Shown here: positions 16,760 to 26,477 of the stretch, one piece after another
Layout of the letters: each line of letters begins with the position of its first letter
How positions within the stretch are numbered: the stretch's first letter is position 1
Assembly (NCBI GenBank): GCA_913065125.1
Contig: CAJYAG010000001.1
Location: 124,001-188,000, forward strand
Source: an uncultured Flavobacteriaceae bacterium
GTDB taxonomy: Bacteria; Bacteroidota; Bacteroidia; Flavobacteriales; Flavobacteriaceae
Length of the DNA: 64,000 bases
Reading direction: 5' to 3'
Made by a program: the position numbers and the translations under genes
Notes under the pieces: generated by a model
The model's input: only the letters and a program-made list of their open reading frames with translations
What the model was told of the DNA's origin: nothing
Database searches by the model: none

Positions 16760-16832
16760 TTTTAACATTTTAAGAAGAAAGATAGTATTTATTATTTAGT
16801 AAATTCACATTTTAAAACTAAACTTTAGAATT

Positions 16833-19800
16833 ATGAAATCTTTTATAAGTGCATTTTTATTGCTTTTTTCTGTAGCAATTTGTTCGCAAAACGGCAACGT
16901 ACATTTTACTTTAAAACCAACATTAACTCCAGACGCTACCAATGTAATTTTTAGTTACGAAGGCGATTTATGGAAAGTTTCTTCAAACGGAGGTGAAGCA
17001 TTTCGTTTAACAGCTATGGATGGAGTAGAAACAGATCCAAGTGTTTCTCCAGACGGAAAATGGTTGGCTTTCACGAGCAATCAATACGGAAATAACGACG
17101 TATATATTATGCCGTTAAATGGCGGAGAAATTCAACAATTAACATTTCACCAAAGTAACGATGCAGTTTCTTCTTGGAATTGGGATAGTAAGACGGTAAA
17201 TTTTACATCAAACAGGTATAATTCGATGACAAATTATGCTGTTCATATTGATGGTGGAACACCAAAAAGAACTTTTGAGCATTATTTTAATACGGTTCAT
17301 AATGTTGTTGAGCATCCAAAAACGGGAGATATTTATTTTAATGAATCTTGGGAAAGTTCAAGGTTTACACATAGAAAAAGATATAAAGGAGATTACAATC
17401 CAGATATAAAATCGTACAATAAAAAAACAAAAAAGTACACACAACACACCACATATAGAGGAAAAGATTTTGCTGCTACCATTGATAAAAATGGAACCGT
17501 TTATTTTCAATCGGATGCATATAAAGGAGAATATAATTTATATACGTTCCAAAACGGCACTAAAAAAAGATTGACGAATTTTTCTACATCAATCATGTGG
17601 CCAAAAGTAAGTGCGAACGGTAAAAAAGTAGTTTTTAGAAAAGATTATCAATTGTATGTGTATGATGTTGATAGAAAATCTTCGAAAAAACTAAAAATCG
17701 ATATCAATAATAATTCTACAACACAACAAGAGCAATCTTTTGATGTTAAAGGAAATATCACCTTTTTTGATGTTTCTGAAGACGGAAAAAAAATGGCATT
17801 TGTTTCTAGAGGAAAATTATTTGTTTCTGATGTTGAAGGAAAGTTTGTGAAAGAAATTGAAACAAATCCTAAAGAAGCTGTTAAAGAAGTAAAATGGTTA
17901 AAAGATAATAGCTCTTTAATATTTTCTAGATCTGTAAATGGTTATTATAATTGGTTTGTAACAAGTGCAAATGGCGCATTTAAAACCAAACAAGTAACAA
18001 AATCAAAAGAAAATAACAGACAACTTAGCTTAAATAATGACAGAACTAAAGGTGTGTATTTAAGCGGAAGAAATGGTTTGCACATTATTGATTTAAACAA
18101 TTACAAATCAGAAGTAGTTGTAAAAGATGAATTTTGGGCCTTTTATAGCTCTAATCCTTATTTTTCTCCAGACGGAAAACACATTTTGTACAGTGCAAGA
18201 AGAGATTTTGAAGAAGATGTTTTTGTGTATACAATTGCTACAAAAAAATCGGTAAACTTAACAAAAACAAAGGTTTCTGAATCTGATCCACATTGGTCTC
18301 CAGACGGAAGATATGTTTATTTTTCGTCAGAAAGAACGGCACCAAGTTTTCCAAGCGGAGGAAATGGTGTTTCTAAAGTGTATCAAATGGCTTTAGACAA
18401 ATACGAAAAACCATTTAAGATTGATAAAGTAAATGAGTTGTTTGTAGAAAAAAGCAAAGACAAAAAAGATGCTAAAGATAAAAAGGAAGAAATTGAACCA
18501 ATTGTAATAAACGAAAAAGGTTTAATGGACAGATTAACAGCAATTAGTCCAAGATTTGGTGGTCAAAGAAATATTTCGATTATAAAAGACGGCGCAAAAA
18601 CACATGTAATTTATATCTCTAATCATGATCAAGGAAGAAATAAATTATGGAAAACAACAATTGAGCCTTTTGAAAATAATAAAACAGTGAAATTAAGTGA
18701 TTCTCCAACTTTTGGATATCAACTAGTAAGTGCTGGAAAAAAACATTATCTATTATCAAGAGGAACCATTAGTGCTATCAATTTAGGAGCAAATAAATTA
18801 AAAGCAATTGCAATCAATCATAGCTTCAATAAATCATTGTCGGATGAGTTTGAGCAAATGTATTACGAAGCTTGGGCAGGAATGGAAGAAAGTTTTTATG
18901 ATGAAAATTTCCATGGAGAAAATTGGCAAAAATTAAGAGATTCTTATGCAGAATTTTTACCAAAGGTTTCTAGTAGAGCGAATTTGCGTTTGATTTTTAA
19001 CGACATGTTAGGAGAATTAAATACTTCTCACTTTGGATTTAATTCTTTCGGAAAAGAAGAGCAAGTTTTTTACGGATCACAAACATTAGCAACAGGAATT
19101 TTGTTTGATAATGAAAATCCATATATAATAGAAAGAATCATTTCTGAAAGTCCAACAGATGTTAGAGGTAAAAACCTAAGAAAAGGTGACAAGTTAATTG
19201 CCGTTAATGGTAAAAAAGTAAACACTAAAAACAATAGAGAATCGTATTTTACAAATCCGAAATTTGCATCAGAAATTAGCTTGACTTTTTCTAGAAACGG
19301 TTCAGAGTTCGATGTAAATATTCATCCAACAAACTTCAGAGCAATTAGCACTTTATTGTATGATGAGTGGCAAGATGAAAATCAATCTTATGTTGATAAA
19401 AAATCAAATAACAAGATTGCTTATGTGCACATGAAAAATATGTCTGGTGGCGAATTGACAAAGTTTTATCACGATTTAGTTAGTGATGAAGCTTATAAAG
19501 AAGGTTTAATTTTAGATTTACGTTTTAATACTGGAGGAAATGTGCACGATGCCGTTTTAAACTTCTTAAGACAAAAACAATATTTAAACTGGAAATATAG
19601 AGAAGGAAAATTAACAAGTCAGTCGAATTTTAGTTATGGTGATAAACCAATTGTATTGTTAATCAACGAGCAATCATTATCTGATGCAGAAATGACAGCA
19701 GCCGGATTTAAAGAACTTGGAATGGGAACAATTGTTGGAACAGAAACCTATAGATGGATTATTTTTACAACAAGTGGTTCTTTAGTAGACGGTTCTAGTT

Positions 19801-19967
19801 ATCGTTTGCCAGTTTGGGGATGTTATACTTTAGGCGGAAAAGATTTAGAATTAACAGGAGTTTCGCCAGATGTGTATGTTGGTAAAAACTTTAAAGACAG
19901 ATTAGAGAATAAAACTCCGCAATTAGACAAAGCGATTGATATTATTTTGAAGAAATTAAAGAAGTAA
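16833..19967 (+). CDS. Tricorn-like S41 peptidase, secreted
   Basis: This 1044-residue exported protease-like protein has a signal peptide (MKSFISAFLLLFSVAICSQ). WD40/TolB-like beta-propeller repeats follow (FSPDGKHILYSAR, WSPDGRYVYFSSERT, SVSPDGKWLAFTSN). Next come a tricorn C1 region, a PDZ domain (VRGKNLRKGDKLIAVNGKKV) and a C-terminal S41 peptidase domain with LILDLRFNTGGN and the nucleophile region NEQSLSDAEMTAAG. This order matches bacterial tricorn homologues that degrade peptides. It is divergent from the LytTR pair, about 125 bases apart, so common control is possible but unproven. Confidence 0.93.
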   Translation: MKSFISAFLLLFSVAICSQNGNVHFTLKPTLTPDATNVIFSYEGDLWKVSSNGGEAFRLTAMDGVETDPSVSPDGKWLAFTSNQYGNNDVYIMPLNGGEIQQLTFHQSNDAVSSWNWDSKTVNFTSNRYNSMTNYAVHIDGGTPKRTFEHYFNTVHNVVEHPKTGDIYFNESWESSRFTHRKRYKGDYNPDIKSYNKKTKKYTQHTTYRGKDFAATIDKNGTVYFQSDAYKGEYNLYTFQNGTKKRLTNFSTSIMWPKVSANGKKVVFRKDYQLYVYDVDRKSSKKLKIDINNNSTTQQEQSFDVKGNITFFDVSEDGKKMAFVSRGKLFVSDVEGKFVKEIETNPKEAVKEVKWLKDNSSLIFSRSVNGYYNWFVTSANGAFKTKQVTKSKENNRQLSLNNDRTKGVYLSGRNGLHIIDLNNYKSEVVVKDEFWAFYSSNPYFSPDGKHILYSARRDFEEDVFVYTIATKKSVNLTKTKVSESDPHWSPDGRYVYFSSERTAPSFPSGGNGVSKVYQMALDKYEKPFKIDKVNELFVEKSKDKKDAKDKKEEIEPIVINEKGLMDRLTAISPRFGGQRNISIIKDGAKTHVIYISNHDQGRNKLWKTTIEPFENNKTVKLSDSPTFGYQLVSAGKKHYLLSRGTISAINLGANKLKAIAINHSFNKSLSDEFEQMYYEAWAGMEESFYDENFHGENWQKLRDSYAEFLPKVSSRANLRLIFNDMLGELNTSHFGFNSFGKEEQVFYGSQTLATGILFDNENPYIIERIISESPTDVRGKNLRKGDKLIAVNGKKVNTKNNRESYFTNPKFASEISLTFSRNGSEFDVNIHPTNFRAISTLLYDEWQDENQSYVDKKSNNKIAYVHMKNMSGGELTKFYHDLVSDEAYKEGLILDLRFNTGGNVHDAVLNFLRQKQYLNWKYREGKLTSQSNFSYGDKPIVLLINEQSLSDAEMTAAGFKELGMGTIVGTETYRWIIFTTSGSLVDGSSYRLPVWGCYTLGGKDLELTGVSPDVYVGKNFKDRLENKTPQLDKAIDIILKKLKK

Positions 19968-19987
19968 TATTTAGATGAAAAACGATA

Positions 19988-20014
19988 AAGGCTGTTCAAT
20001 TTGAACAGCCTTTT
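19988..20014. terminator. Bidirectional intrinsic terminator
   Basis: AAGGCTGTTCAA and TTGAACAGCCTT form a 12-bp stem with almost no loop (AT in the middle), flanked by an A-rich left side and T-rich right side. It serves the convergent tricorn and lipoprotein genes. Confidence 0.8.
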
Positions 20015-20020
20015 CTTTGT

Positions 20021-21094
20021 TTAGTTTACGTTGTACAAACGCAAGTTATCAATTTCTGGCTCTACGTGTTGTAAATCTCCGTAAGGTTTTATAATTGGTT
20101 TTAAAACACATAATACAGTGGTAATTCCTTTAATAATTAACTTGTCGTCTTTTTCAACTGTTTTCCATCTAAATTTTTCAATAGGAATGTTATAACTTTT
20201 AAATTCGTTTAAAAGATTTTCGTCAGCTTCAATAAAATCCATTATTGCATCTTGAGAAGTTAAAGTAGGAACTCCGTTATCAGAATCTGTAAAATCTACT
20301 TCCATTTTTATTGGTAGATTAAATTGTGTTGTAAACGGATCTCCAACATAACGCTCACTTTCATTATACAAAGTTTCTAACCAATCAATATCTTCTTGCG
20401 GATATTTTTTAGCAAATGCTTTTGATACATCTACTTTTCCTGGAGAATGGGCCGTTGGATAAAATTCATAAAACGGTTTAGCTAAATGATATTTAGAAAA
20501 CTCACCACCAAAAATGGTGTAAAACGGAGTCGCAACAATATTTGGTTGTTTGTTGCTACTAAAAACAGTTTTCATACCTTCAATTAAATTGGTATTGCTA
20601 CCCAAAGCTGGAACATGGAAAACAATATTTGTGTCATCTGCAATTCCTTTATCTACTTTTGGAAGTTCATTATTTAGCAAAGCGTTTCTTAGTGTGTTTT
20701 CATTAACAATTTTCCCGTTTATCGCTGTTTCTAAATGCATTCCTTTCCAAGGATTATTTTCGCTTACAATATGAATGTCAGAATACAATCTGTCATCATA
20801 ATTGTTGTTTAACCAAGAAATGATTTCTTGTAGCGAAAAAGCTTCTGTGATGACTTCAAATTGTTTTTCTTCAAAATACATTTTTGCACTTGTGTAATAA
20901 TTTGAATGTTCAGAATCTACTCCGGTGATAAAAACGATAGCTTCTCGGTAAATGGGAGCTTCACTAATTTCTTCAGCAAGTACTGTTGGAGCGATGGTTG
21001 CTGTTGTTTTCTTTTTTCTGTTACAACTAGTAAAAGAAATACTGAAAGCTAGCAAAACGATTGCGATAACTTTTGTGTTTAGGATTTTTTTCAT
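20021..21094 (-). CDS. Predicted lipoprotein of unknown function
   Basis: This 357-residue protein has a lipoprotein signal: hydrophobic stretch IAIVLLAFSISFTSC with the lipobox Cys near residue 24, then a charged NRKKK segment. The mature part is globular with mixed charges. I see no catalytic motif and do not recognise the family. Its promoter region carries a -7 element and two exact direct repeats at 21-base period that look like a LytTR operator, so it may be under a LytTR regulator. It ends at a shared terminator with the tricorn gene. Confidence 0.85.
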   Translation of the reverse strand: MKKILNTKVIAIVLLAFSISFTSCNRKKKTTATIAPTVLAEEISEAPIYREAIVFITGVDSEHSNYYTSAKMYFEEKQFEVITEAFSLQEIISWLNNNYDDRLYSDIHIVSENNPWKGMHLETAINGKIVNENTLRNALLNNELPKVDKGIADDTNIVFHVPALGSNTNLIEGMKTVFSSNKQPNIVATPFYTIFGGEFSKYHLAKPFYEFYPTAHSPGKVDVSKAFAKKYPQEDIDWLETLYNESERYVGDPFTTQFNLPIKMEVDFTDSDNGVPTLTSQDAIMDFIEADENLLNEFKSYNIPIEKFRWKTVEKDDKLIIKGITTVLCVLKPIIKPYGDLQHVEPEIDNLRLYNVN

Positions 21095-21129
21095 GATACT
21101 TAGGTTTTAGATTAATAATTATGGTTTAT

Positions 21130-21137
21130 CAAATCTA
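21130..21137 (-). promoter_or_regulatory. -7 element of the lipoprotein promoter
   Basis: Reads TAGATTTG on the minus strand, a full match to TAnnTTTG, 36 bases before the ATG. There is no TTTG at -33, as expected for a promoter that needs an activator. The direct repeats at 21167-21206 lie just upstream. Confidence 0.55.
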
Positions 21138-21166
21138 GTATCAGAAAGCAGTTAAATTTGGTTGGT

Positions 21167-21206
21167 TTTAGAATTCGTAAGGAAGTATTTAGAATTCGTA
21201 AGTAAA
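21167..21206 (-). promoter_or_regulatory. Candidate LytTR operator (two direct repeats)
   Basis: TTTAGAATTCGTAAG occurs twice, starting at 21167 and 21188, a period of exactly 21 bases. On the minus strand the core can be written TTACGAATT-N12-TTACGAATT. Known LytTR regulators (AgrA, YpdB, BtsR) bind direct repeats with this helical spacing. The pair sits about 30 bases upstream of a -7 element lacking a -33. Confidence 0.55.
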
Positions 21207-21213
21207 CAAGTTT

Positions 21214-22311
21214 TTATTTATTATAAACCACCAATTTTGTGGGGTTTTTAATTGTGGTTTCATCCGCAAAAGACAAAATATATTGTTCCACTTTTTTTGC
21301 AACTCTTGGTTGTGGATAGAGTAGTACTTTATTAATATCTCCAGCCCATTCGTTTAAATACAAAACGGTCATGTGTTCGTTTGTCCTGTAGTATTTCTGT
21401 ACATTTTCCGGGAGTTTGTCTTTTAAAGAAGCATCAATCTGAACGTAGTAATAATCTAATTTAGAAGTAAAAAAACTAAAGGATAACAAATGATCCCAAC
21501 CACCAAATAAATTGCTAAAAGGCAAGATGAAGGTGAAGATGAAAATCAATCCTTTTTGATATGAAATAGCATCTATAAAAACTTCAGTAAATGAAGTTGT
21601 TTTAAGCGTCCAAAAGATAATAAGCACACTTAAAATGTTTTGTAGATTCCATGGAATTACGTTAAAGCCGTATCCTAAATACAACAACATTACAATAATA
21701 ATAGCATGCATCAATACAATTCCGTAAATGCCTAATTTTCTTGTTTTGTTTGATACAATAAAAACTCCTAAAAGAGCTTCTAACCACGGAACAGCATAGG
21801 TAAATGCTAACAATAATTTTTCAGGAATAAAACTAAAATGCTTTGTCAAAGCGTGCATCCATTGTTCGTAGAAAATTCCGTTTAATTTATGAAGTCCGCT
21901 CCAAAAATAGGTCGCAATAAAAATGAGTATAATTGTAAATAATACTTTTTTAGCTTCTGTAGTTTTAGGATATATTACAATTGCAAAAATGGTCAAAAAA
22001 CTTTGATAAAAATACGGTTGTAGTCTGTTTTGATCTACAAAAGCTAAGTAGATGTATAGTAACAATACAAACCAACCTAACAAGCGTTTGGGTTTGAAAA
22101 TAAAGACAACTTGACTCACAAAAAAGATGCCTGCAAAAACAGTGTCAAACGGAGAAGTCGGAATCGGAATCCAGTCAAATAGCGGAATTACAGGAAAGTT
22201 TTTGTCTGTAATCCAAAGTTCTGGCGCGTACAACATCATTGCTAATGTTGATAGAATTGCAAGAATTCTTACCGCGTTTACTTTTTGTTTGTCTGTTAAG
22301 TTTGTTATCAC
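21214..22311 (-). CDS. Multi-pass membrane protein, possibly HTTM-like
   Basis: This 365-residue protein with a GTG start has about eight or nine hydrophobic segments. YFWSGLHKLNGIFYEQWM and the segment around NRLQPYFYQSFLT resemble the HTTM domain of vitamin K-dependent gamma-carboxylase relatives, whose bacterial members are mostly uncharacterised. The C-terminal 90 residues look soluble and could lie outside the membrane. It is downstream of uvrA on the same strand but separated by a strong hairpin, so it may have its own transcript. Family assignment is tentative. Confidence 0.75.
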   Translation of the reverse strand: MITNLTDKQKVNAVRILAILSTLAMMLYAPELWITDKNFPVIPLFDWIPIPTSPFDTVFAGIFFVSQVVFIFKPKRLLGWFVLLLYIYLAFVDQNRLQPYFYQSFLTIFAIVIYPKTTEAKKVLFTIILIFIATYFWSGLHKLNGIFYEQWMHALTKHFSFIPEKLLLAFTYAVPWLEALLGVFIVSNKTRKLGIYGIVLMHAIIIVMLLYLGYGFNVIPWNLQNILSVLIIFWTLKTTSFTEVFIDAISYQKGLIFIFTFILPFSNLFGGWDHLLSFSFFTSKLDYYYVQIDASLKDKLPENVQKYYRTNEHMTVLYLNEWAGDINKVLLYPQPRVAKKVEQYILSFADETTIKNPTKLVVYNK

Positions 22312-22353
22312 TTTTTAAAAACTTTATTAACCTCTCGCTAAACTGTGTTTACT

Positions 22354-22385
22354 ACTTTCAATGAAAATGTATTTTCATTGAAAGT
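22354..22385. terminator. Perfect 14-bp hairpin between uvrA and membrane-protein gene
   Basis: ACTTTCAATGAAAA and its exact complement enclose loop TGTA. It lies downstream of uvrA on the minus strand and next to a dispersed repeat end (CTCGAGGAGACAT). There is no T run, so it could be a repeat, a transcript-stabilising hairpin or a weak terminator. Confidence 0.5.
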
Positions 22386-22402
22386 AATGCTCGAGGAGAC
22401 AT

Positions 22403-25195
22403 CTAAAATACTAATTTCCCTTTTAAGTATTTAGAGGTGTAGGATTTTTTATCTAGAATTAATTCTTCTGGCGTTCCTTGAAAGATTAGATTTCCACCAT
22501 TTTTTCCGCCCTCTAAACCTAAATCAATAATATAATCGGCACATTTTATCAACTCAATATTATGTTCAATTACAATGATTGAATGTCCTTTTTCAATCAA
22601 CGCATTAAACGAAGCCAATAATTTTTTAATATCATGAAAATGCAAACCTGTTGTTGGTTCATCAAAAATAAATAAGGCTTTGTCTTTTGTGTTTCCTTTT
22701 ACTAAAAACGACGCCAATTTAATTCGTTGCGCTTCTCCGCCAGAAAGCGTAGAAGAAGATTGTCCTAATTGTACATACCCCAAACCAACATCTTGCAATG
22801 GTTTTAATTTCTGAACGATTTTTGTTTGCTCGTTTTCTATAAAAAAGGCAACAGCATCATCAATTGTTGACGTTAAAATATCATCAATTGATTTTCCGTC
22901 AAAAGTAATTTCTAAGACTTCTTTTTTGAAGCGTTTCCCGTTACACGCATCGCATTCTAAATGCACATCTGCCATAAATTGCATTTCAATAGTAACTTCT
23001 CCATCTCCTTTACATACTTCGCATCGTCCACCTTCAACATTAAAAGAAAAATGTTTGGGTTTGTAATTTCTAATTTTCGCTAATTTCTGATTCGAAAATA
23101 AATTTCTGATATCATCATAAGCTTTAATATAGGTTACAGGATTTGAACGAGACGAACGCCCAATAGGATTTTGATCGATAAACTCGATGTGTTTTAAGTT
23201 GCTAAACGAACCTTTGATTTCTGTAAACTGTCCTAGTTTATCTCCGTAGCCAAACAGTTTTTTTTGCATTGCTGGATACAAAATCTTTTTAACTAAGGTG
23301 CTTTTCCCGCTTCCTGAAACTCCCGTAATTACGGTTAAATTATTCAACGGAAAAGTAACATCAATATTCTTTAAATTGTGTTCTCTTGCGCCGACAATTT
23401 CAATAAAATTGGTTGATTTCCTGCGAGTTTTAGGAACTTCAATTTTTAATTTTTCATTCAAATATTGCGCAGTTAAAGAATCCGATTTTAAAATGTCTTT
23501 AAAGTTTCCTTCGGCAACAACATGTCCACCAAACGTTCCTGCTTCTGGGCCAATATCAATAATATAATCTGCAATTTTCATGATGTCTTCATCATGCTCA
23601 ACCACAATTACAGTATTCCCTAAATCGCGTAAATCTTGCAAAACGCCAATCAAACGTTCGGTATCTTTTGGATGCAATCCAATACTTGGTTCATCTAAAA
23701 TATACATTGAGCCGACTAAAGAACTTCCTAAAGAAGTTGCTAAATTGATACGCTGACTTTCTCCGCCAGAAAGTGAGTTCGAAGTCCTATTTAAAGTTAA
23801 ATAACTCAAACCAACATTTAATAAAAACTGCAATCTGTTATTGATTTCTGTCAACAAACGCTTTCCAATTTTTAATTCTTGTTCATTTAGGTTGATGCTC
23901 TTAAAAAAATCTGCCAATTCATCAATTGGTAACGTAACCAAATCAGAAATTGTTTTGTGATCAATTTTTACATAATTGGTTTCTTTTCGCAAACGTTTTC
24001 CGTGACAATCTGTACATGTTGTTTTTCCTCGATACCGAGAAAGCATGACTCTATTCTGAATTTTATAACTTTTTTCTTCTAATTTTTGAAAGAAATGATT
24101 GATTCCGTCAAACTTTTTATTTCCAGTCCAAACCAATTCTTTTTGTTTTTCGGTCAACTCAAACCAAGGTTTGTGAATCGGAATGTCAAAATCGACAGCG
24201 TTATGCACTAAATCGTCTTTGTATTTTCTAAAGGATTCAGATTTAAAAGGAACAATAGCATCCTCGTAAATAGACAGTCCTGTATTTTGAATCACCAAAT
24301 CTTCGTCAATTCCGATGACATTTCCATAACCTTCGCAAGTTGGACAAGCGCCGTACGGATTGTTAAAACTAAACAAATGTGTGTTGGGTTCTAAAAATGT
24401 AATTCCGTCTAACTCAAATTTATTACTAAATTCAACCGATTTGTTGGTGTTTAAATTTTCTAAAAAACAGGTGCCTTTTCCTTCAAAAAAAGCGGTCTGA
24501 ATTGCATCTGCCAATCGGTTGTAAAAGTCTTCATCATCCTTTAAAATAATTCGATCTACCACCAATTGCAGGGTTTCTTCTTTATAAGCATCAAAAGGAA
24601 AATCTTCAATCCTTAAAATTGAATCGCCCATTTTAATTCTTGCATAACCTTGTTGAGAAAAAATGTTTAAGAGTGTTTTTAAATCTCTTGTTTTGTCTAA
24701 AAAAACGGGCGCTAACAATAATAATTTTGAACCTGTTTTATAGGTTTTTACATGTTTGATAACGTCAGCAACCGTATCTTTTTTTACTTGGTTGTTAGAA
24801 ATAGGCGAGTAGGTGTTACCAATTCTGGCAAACAACAACTTCATATAATCGTAAATTTCTGTTGATGTGCCAACTGTTGATCTTGGATTTGTAGCATTTA
24901 CTTTTTGTTCAATAGCAATTGCAGGTGCAATACCTTTAATATACTCTACTTTTGGTTTGTGTAATTTTCCTAAAAACTGACGTGCATACGAAGATAAACT
25001 TTCTACATAACGTCGTTGTCCTTCTGCATACAACGTATCAAAAGCCAAAGATGATTTTCCTGAACCAGACAAACCAGTAATTACCACTAATTTATTACGC
25101 GGAATAACAACATCTATATTTTTTAAATTGTGCAAACTTGCACCTTTAATGATGATATTTTCTTTCGGATTTACGCTGTTTAAATCTAACTTCAT
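22403..25195 (-). CDS. uvrA: Excinuclease ABC subunit A
   Basis: This 930-residue DNA-damage recognition ATPase of nucleotide excision repair has both ABC modules. The first Walker A is [17 protein letters not shown], with signature LSGGESQRI and Walker [14 protein letters not shown]. The second set is [30 protein letters not shown] and [13 protein letters not shown]. The C-terminal zinc module is intact (CEVCKGDG...CDACNGKR). In the first module the downstream CPTC is present, but the upstream CxxC (where E. coli has ACPIC) reads FSNKFELDG and lacks cysteines. UvrB and UvrC are not in the window. Confidence 0.97.
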   Translation of the reverse strand: MKLDLNSVNPKENIIIKGASLHNLKNIDVVIPRNKLVVITGLSGSGKSSLAFDTLYAEGQRRYVESLSSYARQFLGKLHKPKVEYIKGIAPAIAIEQKVNATNPRSTVGTSTEIYDYMKLLFARIGNTYSPISNNQVKKDTVADVIKHVKTYKTGSKLLLLAPVFLDKTRDLKTLLNIFSQQGYARIKMGDSILRIEDFPFDAYKEETLQLVVDRIILKDDEDFYNRLADAIQTAFFEGKGTCFLENLNTNKSVEFSNKFELDGITFLEPNTHLFSFNNPYGACPTCEGYGNVIGIDEDLVIQNTGLSIYEDAIVPFKSESFRKYKDDLVHNAVDFDIPIHKPWFELTEKQKELVWTGNKKFDGINHFFQKLEEKSYKIQNRVMLSRYRGKTTCTDCHGKRLRKETNYVKIDHKTISDLVTLPIDELADFFKSINLNEQELKIGKRLLTEINNRLQFLLNVGLSYLTLNRTSNSLSGGESQRINLATSLGSSLVGSMYILDEPSIGLHPKDTERLIGVLQDLRDLGNTVIVVEHDEDIMKIADYIIDIGPEAGTFGGHVVAEGNFKDILKSDSLTAQYLNEKLKIEVPKTRRKSTNFIEIVGAREHNLKNIDVTFPLNNLTVITGVSGSGKSTLVKKILYPAMQKKLFGYGDKLGQFTEIKGSFSNLKHIEFIDQNPIGRSSRSNPVTYIKAYDDIRNLFSNQKLAKIRNYKPKHFSFNVEGGRCEVCKGDGEVTIEMQFMADVHLECDACNGKRFKKEVLEITFDGKSIDDILTSTIDDAVAFFIENEQTKIVQKLKPLQDVGLGYVQLGQSSSTLSGGEAQRIKLASFLVKGNTKDKALFIFDEPTTGLHFHDIKKLLASFNALIEKGHSIIVIEHNIELIKCADYIIDLGLEGGKNGGNLIFQGTPEELILDKKSYTSKYLKGKLVF

Positions 25196-25274
25196 TTGTG
25201 AAAAAAGTAAGCGTTAAAAATACCATTTTTTAAGAGAAGAAAAAGAGAATTTTCATTTAAAAAATAGCAAGTTA

Positions 25275-25306
25275 TTTGTTTTTGTTAAATATTATCATCA
25301 TATTTG
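25275..25306 (+). promoter_or_regulatory. Promoter of the ECF sigma factor gene
   Basis: TTTG at 25275-25278, 20 bases, then CATATTTG at 25299-25306, one base off TAnnTTTG. This predicts a leader of roughly 95 bases. The region 25196-25409 shows nothing else. Confidence 0.6.
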
Positions 25307-25409
25307 AATCATTAATTCACTAAAAATCACGTGCGTATAGTTTAAAATTACTTTAACTGTTTATAAATAATAGGAACCAGAAGGCAAACTTGCTTTCTAA
25401 AAGTAATTT

Positions 25410-25997
25410 ATGATGCGTGAAAATTTAACCCCAGACAGCAAATTAGTTAGCGATTACATTCATGGTAATGAGTATGCTCTTGAAATTTTAATTAAGAGAC
25501 ATCAGCAGCGTTTGTTTAGCTTTATTTATAGTAAAGTTAAAGATAGAGATATTACAGAAGATATTTTTCAAGACACATTTATTAAAGTTATTAGAACTTT
25601 AAAGAAAGGAAACTACAACGAAGAAGGTAAGTTTTTACCTTGGGTAGTTCGTATTTCTCATAATTTAGTAATCGATCATTTTAGAAAATCGAATCGAATG
25701 CCAAAATTCAGAAATACAGACGAGTTTGATATTTTTTCTGTTCTAGGCGATGATGTACTAAATGCTGAGAAAAAAATCATCAAAGAGCAAATTCATGCAG
25801 ATGTGAGAGAGCTGATAAATGAATTGCCAGAAGAACAAAAACAAGTGTTGGTAATGCGCATGTACAATGATATGAGTTTTAATGAAATATCAGAAAATAC
25901 AGGTGTTAGTATTAATACTGCGTTAGGTAGAATGCGGTATGCATTAATTAATTTAAGAAAACTCATAGAAAAAAATAAAATAATTTTGGTAAACTAA
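25410..25997 (+). CDS. ECF-type RNA polymerase sigma factor
   Basis: This 195-residue sigma-70 family regulator has region 2 (about 20-90: LIKRHQQRLFSFIYSKV, DITEDIFQDTFIKV, LPWVVRISHNLVIDHFR) and region 4 (about 130-185: LPEEQKQVLVMRMYNDM, SFNEISENTGVSINTALGRM). Two adjacent ATG codons are possible starts. No anti-sigma factor follows; instead a 47-codon ORF and a terminator come next. The family is common in Bacteroidota. Its regulon cannot be read from the window. Confidence 0.93.
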   Translation: MMRENLTPDSKLVSDYIHGNEYALEILIKRHQQRLFSFIYSKVKDRDITEDIFQDTFIKVIRTLKKGNYNEEGKFLPWVVRISHNLVIDHFRKSNRMPKFRNTDEFDIFSVLGDDVLNAEKKIIKEQIHADVRELINELPEEQKQVLVMRMYNDMSFNEISENTGVSINTALGRMRYALINLRKLIEKNKIILVN

Positions 25998-26056
25998 ATA
26001 CTAAAAGTAAAAAAGCATCGTTATGTGATTAACAATCAAGTACTAAAAGACACTAT

Positions 26057-26200
26057 ATGATGCAACTTTACTCTAAAAAGTCTCCCGAATTTAGGGAGCA
26101 ACCAAAACAAGAAACAATTCAATTTTTAATTAATTTTTCTAAATCATTAAAAGTAATTAAAACGGGACCAGACCAAGTTATTGAGTTGAATTTGAATTAA
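26057..26200 (+). CDS. Small conserved-looking protein of 47 residues
   Basis: The ORF starts with two ATG codons at 26057 and 26060 and encodes MMQLYSKKSPEFREQPKQ..., ending in VIELNLN before TAA. It has no signal peptide or membrane segment; the middle QFLINFSKSLKVI is amphipathic. It lies 59 bases after the sigma factor and is followed at once by a strong terminator, so it appears to be the last gene of that transcript. I recall similar 40-50 residue proteins with QETIxFLLxxSKxL in flavobacteria. Function is unknown; an anti-sigma or stress-response role is only a guess. Confidence 0.7.
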   Translation: MMQLYSKKSPEFREQPKQETIQFLINFSKSLKVIKTGPDQVIELNLN

Positions 26201-26205
26201 GAGGG

Positions 26206-26237
26206 AAAAGCCTTAACTAACGGAGTTGAGGCTTTTT
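26206..26237 (+). terminator. Intrinsic terminator of the sigma-factor transcript
   Basis: AAAGCCTTAACT pairs with AGTTGAGGCTTT (one G-U) across a short loop and ends in six T. It starts six bases after the 47-codon ORF. Confidence 0.85.
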
Positions 26238-26250
26238 TGATGCTTTTTAA

Positions 26251-26344
26251 TGTCATTTTGAGCCTGCTTGTTCGGCAGACAGGAAAAATGAAATGAAGGC
26301 GAAAAAACTATGTGTGAGATTCCTCCATTTCAGTCGGAATGACA
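26251..26344. repeat. Dispersed GTCATTTTGAG...GGAATGAC element
   Basis: The ends are GTCATTTTGAG and CGGAATGAC, with inner GTGAGATTCCTCC like the repeat at 3128-3223. The stretch to 26481 has no convincing gene: an open frame through it is only repeat sequence. Confidence 0.65.
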
Positions 26345-26390
26345 TGGGTATTTTTAGTCTGAATGACATGGGTATTTTTAGTCTGAATGA
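26337..26390 (+). repeat. 24-base tandem repeat
   Basis: The unit GAATGACATGGGTATTTTTAGTCT is split here as GAATGACATGGG and TATTTTTAGTCT; it occurs at 26337-26360 and 26361-26384 and starts a third time with GAATGA. It grows out of the right end of the neighbouring dispersed repeat. Confidence 0.85.
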
Positions 26391-26450
26391 AATCATATAT
26401 TTGAGGGTCATCTCAATTATATTTTATTTTTTACAATTGAAAAGTGATTT

Positions 26451-26477
26451 TCATCTCGACCGTAGTGGAGAGATCTT
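26451..26477. repeat. CATCTCGACCG/AGTGGAGAGATC repeat fragment
   Basis: The segment contains CATCTCGACCG and AGTGGAGAGATC, a partial inverted repeat of the family seen near 6941 and 22390. It lies directly beyond the 3' end of nth. Confidence 0.5.
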
